Positions 1 through 5,414 of a DNA stretch of 5,414 nucleotides are shown one piece after another (the first letter of the stretch is position 1; every line of letters begins with the position of its first letter). The translations under genes and the position numbers were made by a program. This stretch comes from Bacillota bacterium (GTDB taxonomy: Bacteria; Bacillota; Bacilli; Bacillales_B; DSM-18226): positions 1 through 5,414 of the forward strand of contig JAKACS010000275.1 of assembly GCA_021821235.1 (NCBI GenBank), written 5' to 3'. The notes beneath the pieces are model-generated. The model worked only from the letters and a program-made list of their open reading frames with translations. It made no database searches and was not told the origin of the DNA.

Positions 1-202
<202 letters not shown>

Positions 203-208
203 TTATGG

Positions 209-1237
209 TTAAATGATCAGCATCGCATCGCCAAAGCTGAAAAAACGATACCCCTCTAATACAGCTGTTTTGTAAGCATGCAAAATATTTTCTCTGCCCG
301 CCAAAGCGCTGACGAGCATAATCAATGTCGATTTAGGCAAATGAAAGTTCGTGATCATGCCATCAATTGCATTAAATTGGAATCCCGGATAAATAAAAAT
401 ATTTGTCCAGCCGCTGCTTTCGGTAAAGACGCCATCCGTTTGGGCTGCAATCGTTTCAAGCGTCCTTGTTGACGTCGTTCCAACCGAAATGATTCTGCCA
501 CCGCTATTTCTAACTTTATTTAAAAGCTCAGCTGTCCCTTCGGTCATCATGTAAAATTCGGCATGCATTTCATGTTCAAGGACATCATCCACACTGACAG
601 GGCGAAACGTCCCTAAACCGACATGGAGGGTAATAAAAGCAATATGTACTCCCATTTTTCGGATGTCATCCAGCAGCGACTCAGTGAAATGAAGGCCGGC
701 AGTTGGTGCGGCTGCAGATCCGGGTTCGCGCGCATAGACAGTCTGATAGCGATCACGATCCTCCAGCTGTTCTTTAATATAGGGCGGCAAGGGCATTTCG
801 CCTAATTGATTGAGTACCTCATAGAAAATGCCTTCGTAATGAAATTCTAAAGTTCTGCCTCCATGGTCGGCTTCACCGGTACATACAGCGGTTAACAGTC
901 CATCACCAAAGCTGATTTTTGTCCCCGTTTTTACTCGTTTTGCAAGCTTTATAAGTGTTTCCCACTGGTCTCCTTCAAGCTGCTTCAACAGTAGCACCTC
1001 GATTTTTGCGCCAGTATCCTCTTTTATCCCAAACAGCCTCGCAGGCAGCACTTTTGTATCGTTTAAAACAAGGCAATCGCCTTCCCGCAAAAATTCCTTA
1101 CTATTTTTAAAAACGGAATGATCTATGGATCCTGTTTGTTTATCTAAAACCATCAGCCGGCTATCGGCACGGTTCTTTAATGGAACTTGAGCAATCAATT
1201 CCTCTGGTAAGTGAAAATCAAACAAATCTACTTTCAT
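209..1237 (-). CDS. queA: S-adenosylmethionine:tRNA ribosyltransferase-isomerase QueA
   Basis: QueA transfers and isomerises the ribosyl group of S-adenosylmethionine onto preQ1-34 in tRNA, giving epoxyqueuosine. It is the cytosolic step directly after Tgt, whose gene follows 27 nt downstream. The protein is 342 residues, full length for the family. Conserved blocks visible in order: [17 protein letters not shown] at the N-terminus, [12 protein letters not shown] (59-70), GEMPLPPYI (146-154), AAPTAGLHF (176-184), [11 protein letters not shown] (204-214), [11 protein letters not shown] (251-261), [10 protein letters not shown] (296-305) and the C-terminal [10 protein letters not shown]. The ATG at 1237-1235 has GGAG 9 nt upstream. 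It begins 22 nt after the DUF2905 gene, with no terminator between them, so it is read as part of the ruvA operon. No truncation or missing motif is seen. Identity is essentially certain. Confidence 0.98.
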   Translation of the reverse strand: MKVDLFDFHLPEELIAQVPLKNRADSRLMVLDKQTGSIDHSVFKNSKEFLREGDCLVLNDTKVLPARLFGIKEDTGAKIEVLLLKQLEGDQWETLIKLAKRVKTGTKISFGDGLLTAVCTGEADHGGRTLEFHYEGIFYEVLNQLGEMPLPPYIKEQLEDRDRYQTVYAREPGSAAAPTAGLHFTESLLDDIRKMGVHIAFITLHVGLGTFRPVSVDDVLEHEMHAEFYMMTEGTAELLNKVRNSGGRIISVGTTSTRTLETIAAQTDGVFTESSGWTNIFIYPGFQFNAIDGMITNFHLPKSTLIMLVSALAGRENILHAYKTAVLEGYRFFSFGDAMLII

Positions 1238-1259
1238 TTATGACATCTCCATCTAGATT

Positions 1260-1466
1260 TTAACGAAACCGGTTGAAAAAGTAAAAAATGACTGACAAGA
1301 GTATGCTTATAATAATCGAGGTAGCAACCGGAAAATAAAAAGTAGTATTTCCCTTTTTAATGATTATATCCCCTGGCAATTTTCCAAGCTGCAAAAAAGA
1401 CAGCAAGAAACCGGCCAGAAAAAGCAACACACCTACTAGCATAAGCATTTTTGCAAGTCCTGTCAC
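1260..1466 (-). CDS. DUF2905 family small membrane protein
   Basis: A 68-residue protein with two hydrophobic segments (about 6-27 and 45-64) joined by a short basic loop. The loop and the start of the second segment carry KLPGDI (29-34) and FYFPVATS (43-50), which I recognise as the signature of the DUF2905 family; the C-terminus is basic (NRFR). This predicts a two-pass inner-membrane protein; family function is unknown to me and I infer none. The start is GTG (1466-1464), overlapping the ruvB TGA as GTGA. A near-perfect GGAGGTG (1481-1475) lies 8 nt upstream inside ruvB, so translation is probably coupled to RuvB synthesis. queA follows 22 nt later. The reading frame, Shine-Dalgarno and family signature all agree, so this is a real gene despite its size. 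The DUF assignment is from recognised motifs, not a search. Confidence 0.88.
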   Translation of the reverse strand: MTGLAKMLMLVGVLLFLAGFLLSFLQLGKLPGDIIIKKGNTTFYFPVATSIIISILLSVIFYFFNRFR

Positions 1467-2464
1467 GTCTTTGGCACCTCCATATGAAAATGACGATAGG
1501 CAAGCTCGGTAACCATTCTCCCCCTTGGAGTCCGCTGTAAAAAGCCGATTTGCAGCAAATAGGGTTCATAAACATCTTCAATCGTTTCCCGCTCTTCGCC
1601 AATCGTCGCCGCAATCGTATCAAGTCCCACTGGCCCGCCGCGAAATTTCTCAATAATGCCCTTTAGCAGTTTGTGATCGATATGATCAAGGCCAAGTCTG
1701 TCTACTTGAAGCAGCTCTAACGCTTCGTTCGCGAGAAAAAGATCAATCCTGCCATTCCCCTTCACTTGGGCAAAATCCCTTACTCTCCTTAACAGACGAT
1801 TGGCAATACGCGGTGTCCCCCGCGATCTTCTTGCAATTTCTGCTGCTGCGGCAGCCTCGATTTCGATTGCCAATAAATCAGCCGTTCTTTTAACAATATC
1901 GGCTAATTGCTCTTCCTTATAATACTCGAGCCGGCTCAAAACACCAAATCGATCTCGGAGCGGCGCAGAGATCGAACCCGCTCTTGTCGTGGCTCCAATT
2001 AATGTAAACGGCGGCAAATCAAGGCGGACAGAGCGTGCACTTGGCCCTTTGCCAATGACAATATCAAGGCAGAAATCTTCCATAGCCGGATAAAGAACTT
2101 CCTCGATTGATCTAGGGAGGCGGTGAATCTCGTCGATAAATAAGACATCCCCTGGCTCAAGCGCTGTTAAAACAGCAGCAAGATCGCCCGGACGTTCAAT
2201 CGCAGGACCGGAAGTGGTTCGGATATGAACGCCCATTTCATTGGCAATGATGGTTGCCAGTGTTGTCTTGCCGAGTCCCGGTGGGCCATAAAGAAGAACG
2301 TGATCCAGCGTCTCTTTTCTCATTTTTGCCGCTTCAATAAAAACAGTCAAATTGGCTTTAACTTTTTCCTGGCCGATATATTGCTTTAATGTTTGCGGCC
2401 GAAGACTTTGCTCAAATGACAGATCGTTCAAATCTGCCTCATTTGAAATTATCCGGTCTTCCAT
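1463..2464 (-). CDS. ruvB: Holliday junction branch migration ATPase RuvB
   Basis: RuvB is the hexameric AAA+ motor that, loaded by RuvA, drives branch migration of Holliday junctions in recombination and fork repair. The 333-residue protein is full length. In order: an N-terminal [12 protein letters not shown] segment (21-32), Walker [10 protein letters not shown] (60-68), Walker B VLFIDEI (107-113) followed by HRL, sensor 1 LIGATTRAG (155-163), the PLRDRFG stretch with the arginine finger (168-174), sensor 2 in [17 protein letters not shown] (215-231), and a C-terminal winged-helix domain from about 255, including the conserved [19 protein letters not shown]. All catalytic motifs are intact. 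The ATG at 2464 has AGGTGA 6 nt upstream, which overlaps the TAG stop of ruvA; the intergenic gap is 10 nt, so translational coupling of RuvA and RuvB is likely. The 3' end overlaps the next gene by 4 nt. Confidence 0.98.
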   Translation of the reverse strand: MEDRIISNEADLNDLSFEQSLRPQTLKQYIGQEKVKANLTVFIEAAKMRKETLDHVLLYGPPGLGKTTLATIIANEMGVHIRTTSGPAIERPGDLAAVLTALEPGDVLFIDEIHRLPRSIEEVLYPAMEDFCLDIVIGKGPSARSVRLDLPPFTLIGATTRAGSISAPLRDRFGVLSRLEYYKEEQLADIVKRTADLLAIEIEAAAAAEIARRSRGTPRIANRLLRRVRDFAQVKGNGRIDLFLANEALELLQVDRLGLDHIDHKLLKGIIEKFRGGPVGLDTIAATIGEERETIEDVYEPYLLQIGFLQRTPRGRMVTELAYRHFHMEVPKT

Positions 2465-2474
2465 GAATCATCAC

Positions 2475-3086
2475 CTATTTTAAAAGGCGCTGTAACGCCA
2501 TTTTTATATATTGATCTGTTGACAATGTTTCTTTCCTTAATTCAGCTGAAATCTTTTTGATTTCCTTTTCTGTATATCCAAGCGCTTTAAGAGCAAGGAT
2601 TGCTTCTTCGAATGCCTTTGTACTTTCGGCAGATGATGTCGTCAGCTCGCTTGCATTAAACAAATTTGGAAAGAAATCCGGTACAATGTTTTGCAGCTTT
2701 CCTTTTAAATCAAGAATCATTTGTCTGGCTGTTTTTTTCCCAACTCCGGGGAATTTGACAAGAAACGTTTCATCCTCATTTTCAATTGCTTGAATGACTT
2801 GGCCAACATCGCCTGATGCAAGGATGGCAAGCGCCCCTTTTGGGCCAATTCCTGAAACACTCAAAAGTTTCGTAAACAACCTTTTTTCTTCTCTTGTGGA
2901 AAAACCGTAGAGGGCGATCAAGTCTTCACGGACATATTGATAAGTATAGATGACAACCGTTTGGCTAATCGTACTGGAATAGACAAATGGATTTGGCGTT
3001 GCAATTTGAAATCCAAGGCCATTATTTTCAACAACAATGAATTCAGGCCCGACAAATTCAACTTTTCCCTTAATAAACTCATACAC
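2475..3086 (-). CDS. ruvA: Holliday junction DNA-binding protein RuvA (GTG start)
   Basis: RuvA tetramers grip the four-way junction and recruit RuvB rings. From the GTG at 3086-3084 the product is 203 residues. It has an N-terminal OB-fold beginning [11 protein letters not shown] (to about 64), two helix-hairpin-helix motifs with cores VSGIGPKGA (about 77-85) and FPGVGKKTA (about 112-120), an acidic linker, and a C-terminal domain III ([20 protein letters not shown], about 158-177) that contacts RuvB and ends in ALQRLLK. An ATG at 3137 would add 17 residues ([17 protein letters not shown]) that do not resemble a RuvA N-terminus. That ATG has no Shine-Dalgarno and lies upstream of the predicted -10 box. 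The GTG has GGGAG 11 nt upstream, and Bacillus RuvA, as I recall it, also begins directly at the equivalent of this segment. It is the first gene of the operon and follows the bofC terminator. Confidence 0.95.
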   Translation of the reverse strand: MYEFIKGKVEFVGPEFIVVENNGLGFQIATPNPFVYSSTISQTVVIYTYQYVREDLIALYGFSTREEKRLFTKLLSVSGIGPKGALAILASGDVGQVIQAIENEDETFLVKFPGVGKKTARQMILDLKGKLQNIVPDFFPNLFNASELTTSSAESTKAFEEAILALKALGYTEKEIKKISAELRKETLSTDQYIKMALQRLLK

Positions 3087-3097
3087 TGGCTGCTTCT

Positions 3098-3102
3098 CTC
3101 CC
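3098..3102 (-). promoter_or_regulatory. Shine-Dalgarno GGGAG that sets the GTG start of ruvA
   Basis: GGGAG, within the purine run GAGGGAGAGAAG, lies 11 nt upstream of the GTG at 3086-3084. It is the only ribosome binding site in the region before ruvA and supports the GTG over the ATG codons at 3137, 3125 and 3110. Confidence 0.65.
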
Positions 3103-3123
3103 TCAAACATATAGCTGTAATTC

Positions 3124-3132
3124 ATTCTAACA
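3124..3132 (-). promoter_or_regulatory. Candidate sigma-A extended -10 promoter of the ruvA operon
   Basis: The minus strand reads TGTTAGAAT, that is TG-N followed by TAGAAT, five of six matches to TATAAT with the extended-10 TG in the right place. The hexamer 17 nt upstream (TATTTT, 3152-3147) is a poor -35, so the promoter would depend on the extended -10. A start near 3117 would give a leader of about 30 nt before the GTG. It sits directly after the bofC terminator, where an operon promoter is expected. Position and motif are seen; activity is inferred. Confidence 0.45.
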
Positions 3133-3154
3133 TACAATTTTTATCGAAAATAGT

Positions 3155-3186
3155 AAAAACCAAGCCGATTTGCGCTGCTTGGTTTT
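3155..3186 (-). terminator. Rho-independent terminator after bofC, overlapping its stop codon
   Basis: A 10-bp perfect stem is formed by 3156-3165 and 3177-3186 (AAAACCAAGC / GCTTGGTTTT) around an 11-nt loop. Read on the minus strand, the 3' arm runs into five T residues (3159-3155 of the template coordinates). The TAA stop of bofC (3187-3185) overlaps the first bases of the hairpin. It separates the sporulation genes from the ruvA operon. The core is only six G/C-containing base pairs plus A/T, so some read-through is possible. Confidence 0.75.
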
Positions 3187-3754
3187 AATCTTGCCATCTT
3201 CCCAGCTTTTCCTGAGTGGAATAGGGTTTAAAGGTTTCAAGTACTTTTTTGTATCGATCCTTTGTTTTGACCGGTATTCCTTTAAAAAGCTCTTCTTGCC
3301 TATGGCTCTCTAGTTTTTTTACATCAATTTGAAAAAAGGATTGAATAATTCTAGATTGACCTGGACGTCCATTAAAAATGGTTAATATGCCATTATCTGT
3401 TACTCCAAAATAGCCATTTGCTTTTAATAAAGGAGAGATATCGTCAACTTGTTTGCGGAAGACAAGTGCTGTTTCACTGATACTCATAAGCTCCCATTGG
3501 TCGTATTTTGCCCAAAAGTCTGCTAAAGAGATAACAGACTCCTGAATCGTTTCTTCACTTATCTCTCCATCAAGGTAGACCCGCTCTAACACCACTTTCA
3601 AGTTTATTGGTTCCGCTTGCTGCTGGGGGTGATCGGCTGCCGTTCGGTTAGCAGAGCCCGCAGCCATGACGTCAGATCCTCTTTGCATGAACATGAAAAG
3701 ACTTACAGCAAGGGCCGCCATCCAAACCGGACGGGCTGCTGCTTTATTCCTCAT
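3185..3754 (-). CDS. bofC: BofC, forespore-secreted regulator of the pro-sigma-K checkpoint
   Basis: In Bacillus subtilis BofC is made in the forespore, is exported to the intermembrane space, and restrains the signalling protease SpoIVB, so that pro-sigma-K processing in the mother cell waits for the forespore. The 189-residue product has a basic N-terminus (RNKAAARP), a hydrophobic core (about 10-23) and a plausible signal peptidase region around VMAAGSA (29-35). A low-complexity linker (about 36-48) follows. The mature region carries the recognisable blocks LERVYLDGE (56-64), FRKQVDDISPL (99-109), NGYFGVTDNG (113-122), FNGRP (127-131), QSFFQIDVKKLESH (138-151) and KGIPVKT (158-164). The ATG at 3754 has GGGGGA 6 nt upstream. 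The C-terminus (TQEKLGRWQD) and the linker seem somewhat longer than in B. subtilis from memory. The gene has its own candidate promoter upstream and a terminator at its end, so it is probably monocistronic. Confidence 0.95.
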   Translation of the reverse strand: MRNKAAARPVWMAALAVSLFMFMQRGSDVMAAGSANRTAADHPQQQAEPINLKVVLERVYLDGEISEETIQESVISLADFWAKYDQWELMSISETALVFRKQVDDISPLLKANGYFGVTDNGILTIFNGRPGQSRIIQSFFQIDVKKLESHRQEELFKGIPVKTKDRYKKVLETFKPYSTQEKLGRWQD

Positions 3755-3793
3755 GTTAATCCCCCACTTTGCTAAAAAGTTTATTCCTATTCA

Positions 3794-3822
3794 TAGTTTA
3801 TCCTTTTTCTGTAAGTTCATAC
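3794..3822 (-). promoter_or_regulatory. Candidate forespore sigma factor promoter (sigma-G or sigma-F type) of bofC
   Basis: On the minus strand GTATG (3822-3818) fits the sigma-G -35 pattern G-H-A-T-R. After a 17-nt spacer comes TAAACTA (3800-3794), a partial match to the -10 pattern CATnnTA (three of five fixed bases). The same region read as GGATAAACTA (3803-3794) also fits most of the sigma-F -10 pattern, though with a spacer of 14 nt. bofC is known to be forespore-expressed under sigma-G in B. subtilis, which makes this location plausible. It lies 40 nt upstream of the ATG. The call is a motif match of moderate quality only. Confidence 0.35.
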
Positions 3823-3839
3823 GATTTTTTGCATACCCT

Positions 3840-4811
3840 TTATTTCACGATTCGTTTCAACGTCTCAACCATTTTTCTCCTCAAATAAAACTGCCCCAAC
3901 GTCAATTCGATAACCTGCTGAAACTGTGCCGGATTCAAATAGGATTTTTCCCGAATCACTCGATTCCATTCGCGAAAAATATCTGCCGGATAAGCGAGCG
4001 CATACAAAAATGCGGTCTGTTTTAAACCGGTTTCCATTGACGGATAACGGTACAGCTCCTCTAATGACCAATCAAAAAAAGGCAGAATCCGGTTGGCATA
4101 TTGCAAATAATCAAGCGATGGCGGTCCAATGCTGATCAAATCAAAATCAATTAAGTTTAATCTTCCTCGTTTGTCCCGCAAAAAGTTGTGGTGTGCTACA
4201 TCTCCATGCAAAACGACGTAAGGCTCTTTAAAAAAAGAATCGGCATACTCTTTCATACCCTTTAATGCCCAGTCTCCCCATTGAACCATTTCTTGAAGGT
4301 ATTTTTCTTTGAAAAAACTTTGCAGCAAAGAAGAATTTTGTTGAAATAGTTCGAGCCGCTCCTTCCATTTTGCCTGAATATCATTAAACGGCAGCAACGT
4401 CTGGTACCGTGATACAATGGAAGCAGTAATTTGATGAAACTCCTTCAAGACCGACATACCTTCAAACCGATTCCGATGGGATGAAAACGTAAATGATTTA
4501 CGATCAGGGGGTAAATACTCGATACAGCCAAAATATTTTCCTTTAAATAAAAGTGGGTCTTTACTGAGATGATGAACAAAGGAATACGTTTTTAAAAATC
4601 CTTCTTTCTTTAATGTGGCGGTAAATGTCTCTTGCAGCCTTAATTTATTATGGGATGAATAGCCTTTTACTACGTATTTATTTTTGACAGTTTCAACGAT
4701 GTAAACGTAATCCCTGATTTTTGCTATTCTTATTATTTTTTCAGTAAATTGACTGTCTAAATAGGAAAGGAGACGATTGGAATAATCATCGCCTCCATGA
4801 TTGTTAAACAT
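3840..4811 (-). CDS. CotS/YsxE-like spore protein with aminoglycoside phosphotransferase (APH) kinase fold
   Basis: The 323-residue product looks like the CotS/CotI/YsxE/YutH group of spore coat proteins, which have an APH-type kinase fold. Visible features: an N-lobe with the strand IYVVETV-like region and a candidate ATP-lysine in KYVVKGY (about 45-51), the catalytic loop HGDVAHHN (202-209) with Asp204 and Asn209, and the metal-binding region LIDFDLISIGPPSLDY (220-235). These catalytic positions are kept, so phosphotransfer is chemically possible; the substrate is unknown. I chose the ATG at 4811-4809, which overlaps the SafA stop by 8 bp, with AAGAGG 3 nt upstream (short spacing, so coupling to SafA translation is likely). 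The frame stays open to an ATG at 4883, but those codons lie wholly inside safA with no ribosome binding site. The pairing with SafA suggests expression in the mother cell and a place in the coat. Which member of the group it is orthologous to cannot be settled here. Confidence 0.82.
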   Translation of the reverse strand: MFNNHGGDDYSNRLLSYLDSQFTEKIIRIAKIRDYVYIVETVKNKYVVKGYSSHNKLRLQETFTATLKKEGFLKTYSFVHHLSKDPLLFKGKYFGCIEYLPPDRKSFTFSSHRNRFEGMSVLKEFHQITASIVSRYQTLLPFNDIQAKWKERLELFQQNSSLLQSFFKEKYLQEMVQWGDWALKGMKEYADSFFKEPYVVLHGDVAHHNFLRDKRGRLNLIDFDLISIGPPSLDYLQYANRILPFFDWSLEELYRYPSMETGLKQTAFLYALAYPADIFREWNRVIREKSYLNPAQFQQVIELTLGQFYLRRKMVETLKRIVK

Positions 4812-5414
4812 CTTCCTCTTCATAGCCATCAACTTCATAACGCGGCATAGCGTAAGATCCTGATCCCATCGGCGGCATTCCATATGGATTCATATATGGC
4901 GGCTGGGCAAAAGTGGTTGGTGCTGTGTATGGTGCTGAATAGATCGGCGGCGTCGGCGGTATAAAGTTTGGCTGTACAGGTGCTGAACAGCCGCAATCAC
5001 CTAACCCGCCTGTGCTGACTGGAATTTGCCCTGGTAATGGGTATGGCTGGGCTCCAACTTCCGGAGAATCGATATTCGGTGATTCATATTCGCTGTCACC
5101 CATTCCAAATCCAGGCTGTATTGCCCCCATTTGCGGATATCCATACGTCGGTTGGCCATATGGATACATCATGGCGGCTGGTCCGTATGGTGAAGCCATT
5201 CCCGGGCTGCCATATGGATACACCATCCCTGGAACGCTCCCCTGAATTGGTTCTCTTCCTGTTGAGTAACCTGAAGGATATTCAGGATATCCTTGCATCG
5301 GCATTCCTTGCGGGTTCATCATTGGATACTGCTGCTCCATTCCCTGCATCGGCATTCCTTGCGGGTTCATCATTGGATACTGCTGCTCCATTCCCTGCAT
5401 CGGCATTCCCTGCG
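4804..5414 (-). CDS. safA: SafA-like spore coat/cortex morphogenetic protein, C-terminal part (N-terminus outside window)
   Basis: The frame is open through the window edge, so only the last 202 or so residues are seen. SafA is a mother-cell protein that localises at the cortex-coat interface through an N-terminal LysM domain, binds SpoVID and organises the inner coat; the LysM domain would lie outside the window. What is seen is low-complexity: tandem 17-residue units MPMQGMEQQYPMMNPQG, then three degenerate 9-residue PYG units, a Cys pair in GDCGCSAP, a Pro/Tyr-rich stretch (PPTPPIY, QPPYMNPYGMPPMG) and an acidic end, GYEEEDV. There is no lysine and only two arginines, with about 20 tyrosines and 17 glutamines. 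The assignment rests on the composition typical of SafA tails and on the neighbourhood (safA lies upstream of bofC and ruvAB in Bacillus). Another repetitive coat protein is possible. Confidence 0.8.
   Translation of the reverse strand, partial: QGMPMQGMEQQYPMMNPQGMPMQGMEQQYPMMNPQGMPMQGYPEYPSGYSTGREPIQGSVPGMVYPYGSPGMASPYGPAAMMYPYGQPTYGYPQMGAIQPGFGMGDSEYESPNIDSPEVGAQPYPLPGQIPVSTGGLGDCGCSAPVQPNFIPPTPPIYSAPYTAPTTFAQPPYMNPYGMPPMGSGSYAMPRYEVDGYEEEDV
5146..5226 (-). repeat. Three degenerate 27-bp (9-residue) PYG units in the SafA-like tail
   Basis: Consecutive units MVYPYGSPG (5226-5200), MASPYGPAA (5199-5173) and MMYPYGQPT (5172-5146) each begin with Met and carry PYG at the same place. Units one and three share 17 of their first 18 bases, while the middle unit has diverged. 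This is an older duplication than the 51-bp repeats upstream. Confidence 0.75.
5294..5414 (-). repeat. Perfect 51-bp tandem repeat in the SafA-like gene (two full copies plus a partial one)
   Basis: 5294-5344 and 5345-5395 are identical over all 51 bases. 5396-5414 begins a third copy and matches over its 19 visible bases except for one change (CCCT for CCTT). The unit keeps frame and encodes the 17 residues MPMQGMEQQYPMMNPQG. The array runs into the window edge, so its total copy number is unknown. The identity points to recent duplication or slippage. Confidence 0.95.

Noticed and set aside
278..805. Plus-strand open frames of 64 and 60 residues inside queA
   Set aside because: They are antisense to highly conserved queA motifs, have no ribosome sites and carry no motif of their own.
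1267..1274. Palindrome AACCGGTT near the end of the DUF2905 gene, as a possible operator or terminator
   Set aside because: It is only 8 bp, within coding sequence for NRF, with no adjacent T-run or promoter elements.
1357..1653. 98-residue minus-strand open frame overlapping ruvB and the DUF2905 gene
   Set aside because: It lies in another frame of two well-supported genes, has no recognisable motif, and its composition is that of an out-of-frame reading.
3666..4025. 119-residue plus-strand open frame across the bofC start and the end of the kinase-like gene
   Set aside because: It is antisense to two supported genes and to the promoter gap, with no family signature.
4812..4883. Longer start for the kinase-like gene at the ATG at 4883
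   Set aside because: The additional 24 residues overlap the conserved-looking SafA end, have no Shine-Dalgarno, and do not resemble the start of an APH-fold protein.
5012..5245. 77-residue plus-strand open frame antisense to the SafA-like tail
   Set aside because: It is a Gly/Pro/Tyr-rich mirror of the repetitive coding strand and has no ribosome site. Repetitive GC-rich codons readily create such antisense frames.
5146..5414. Repeat arrays considered as a CRISPR array
   Set aside because: The units are directly abutting, in frame and coding, with no spacers between them.

Overview
The window comes from a low-to-moderate GC, endospore-forming Firmicute, most likely a member of the Bacillaceae. 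The evidence is three sporulation genes next to a RuvAB/queuosine operon whose protein sequences closely resemble the Bacillus versions as I remember them. Shine-Dalgarno sites are strong and purine-rich, and GTG and TTG starts are used. No database search was possible; gene identities rest on recognised motifs and on gene order.

Every supported gene is on the minus strand, so the biological reading order runs from 5414 down to 1. It starts with the 3' part of a SafA-like spore coat/cortex morphogenetic gene (5414-4804, N-terminus outside the window). The gene ends in a Met/Tyr/Gln/Pro/Gly-rich tail with perfect 51-bp tandem repeats. Overlapping it by 8 bp is a kinase-fold (APH/CotS/YsxE-like) spore protein gene (4811-3840). 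An 85-nt gap with a plausible forespore (sigma-G/F-type) promoter leads to bofC (3754-3185), a secreted regulator of the pro-sigma-K checkpoint. bofC ends in a rho-independent terminator that overlaps its own stop codon.

Beyond the terminator lies a housekeeping operon with its own extended -10 promoter: ruvA (3086-2475), ruvB (2464-1463), a small two-helix DUF2905 membrane protein (1466-1260), queA (1237-209) and the start of tgt (181-1, cut by the window edge). RuvA and RuvB process Holliday junctions. Tgt and QueA act in sequence in tRNA queuosine synthesis: Tgt inserts preQ1 and QueA converts it to epoxyqueuosine. Spacing is tight throughout (GTGA overlap, 10, 22 and 27 nt), consistent with a single transcript. 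Three of its five start codons are not ATG (GTG for ruvA, GTG for DUF2905, TTG for tgt). For ruvA and tgt an upstream in-frame ATG without a ribosome binding site could mislead automatic annotation.

There is no stretch over 300 bases without a gene, no RNA gene, no mobile element and no CRISPR array. I see no convincing new defence or mobile system. The points most worth a second look are the SafA tail (perfect repeats, each carrying an embedded internal translation start; no lysine), the translational linkage of SafA to a kinase-like coat protein with its catalytic residues kept, and the DUF2905 gene inserted between ruvB and queA.
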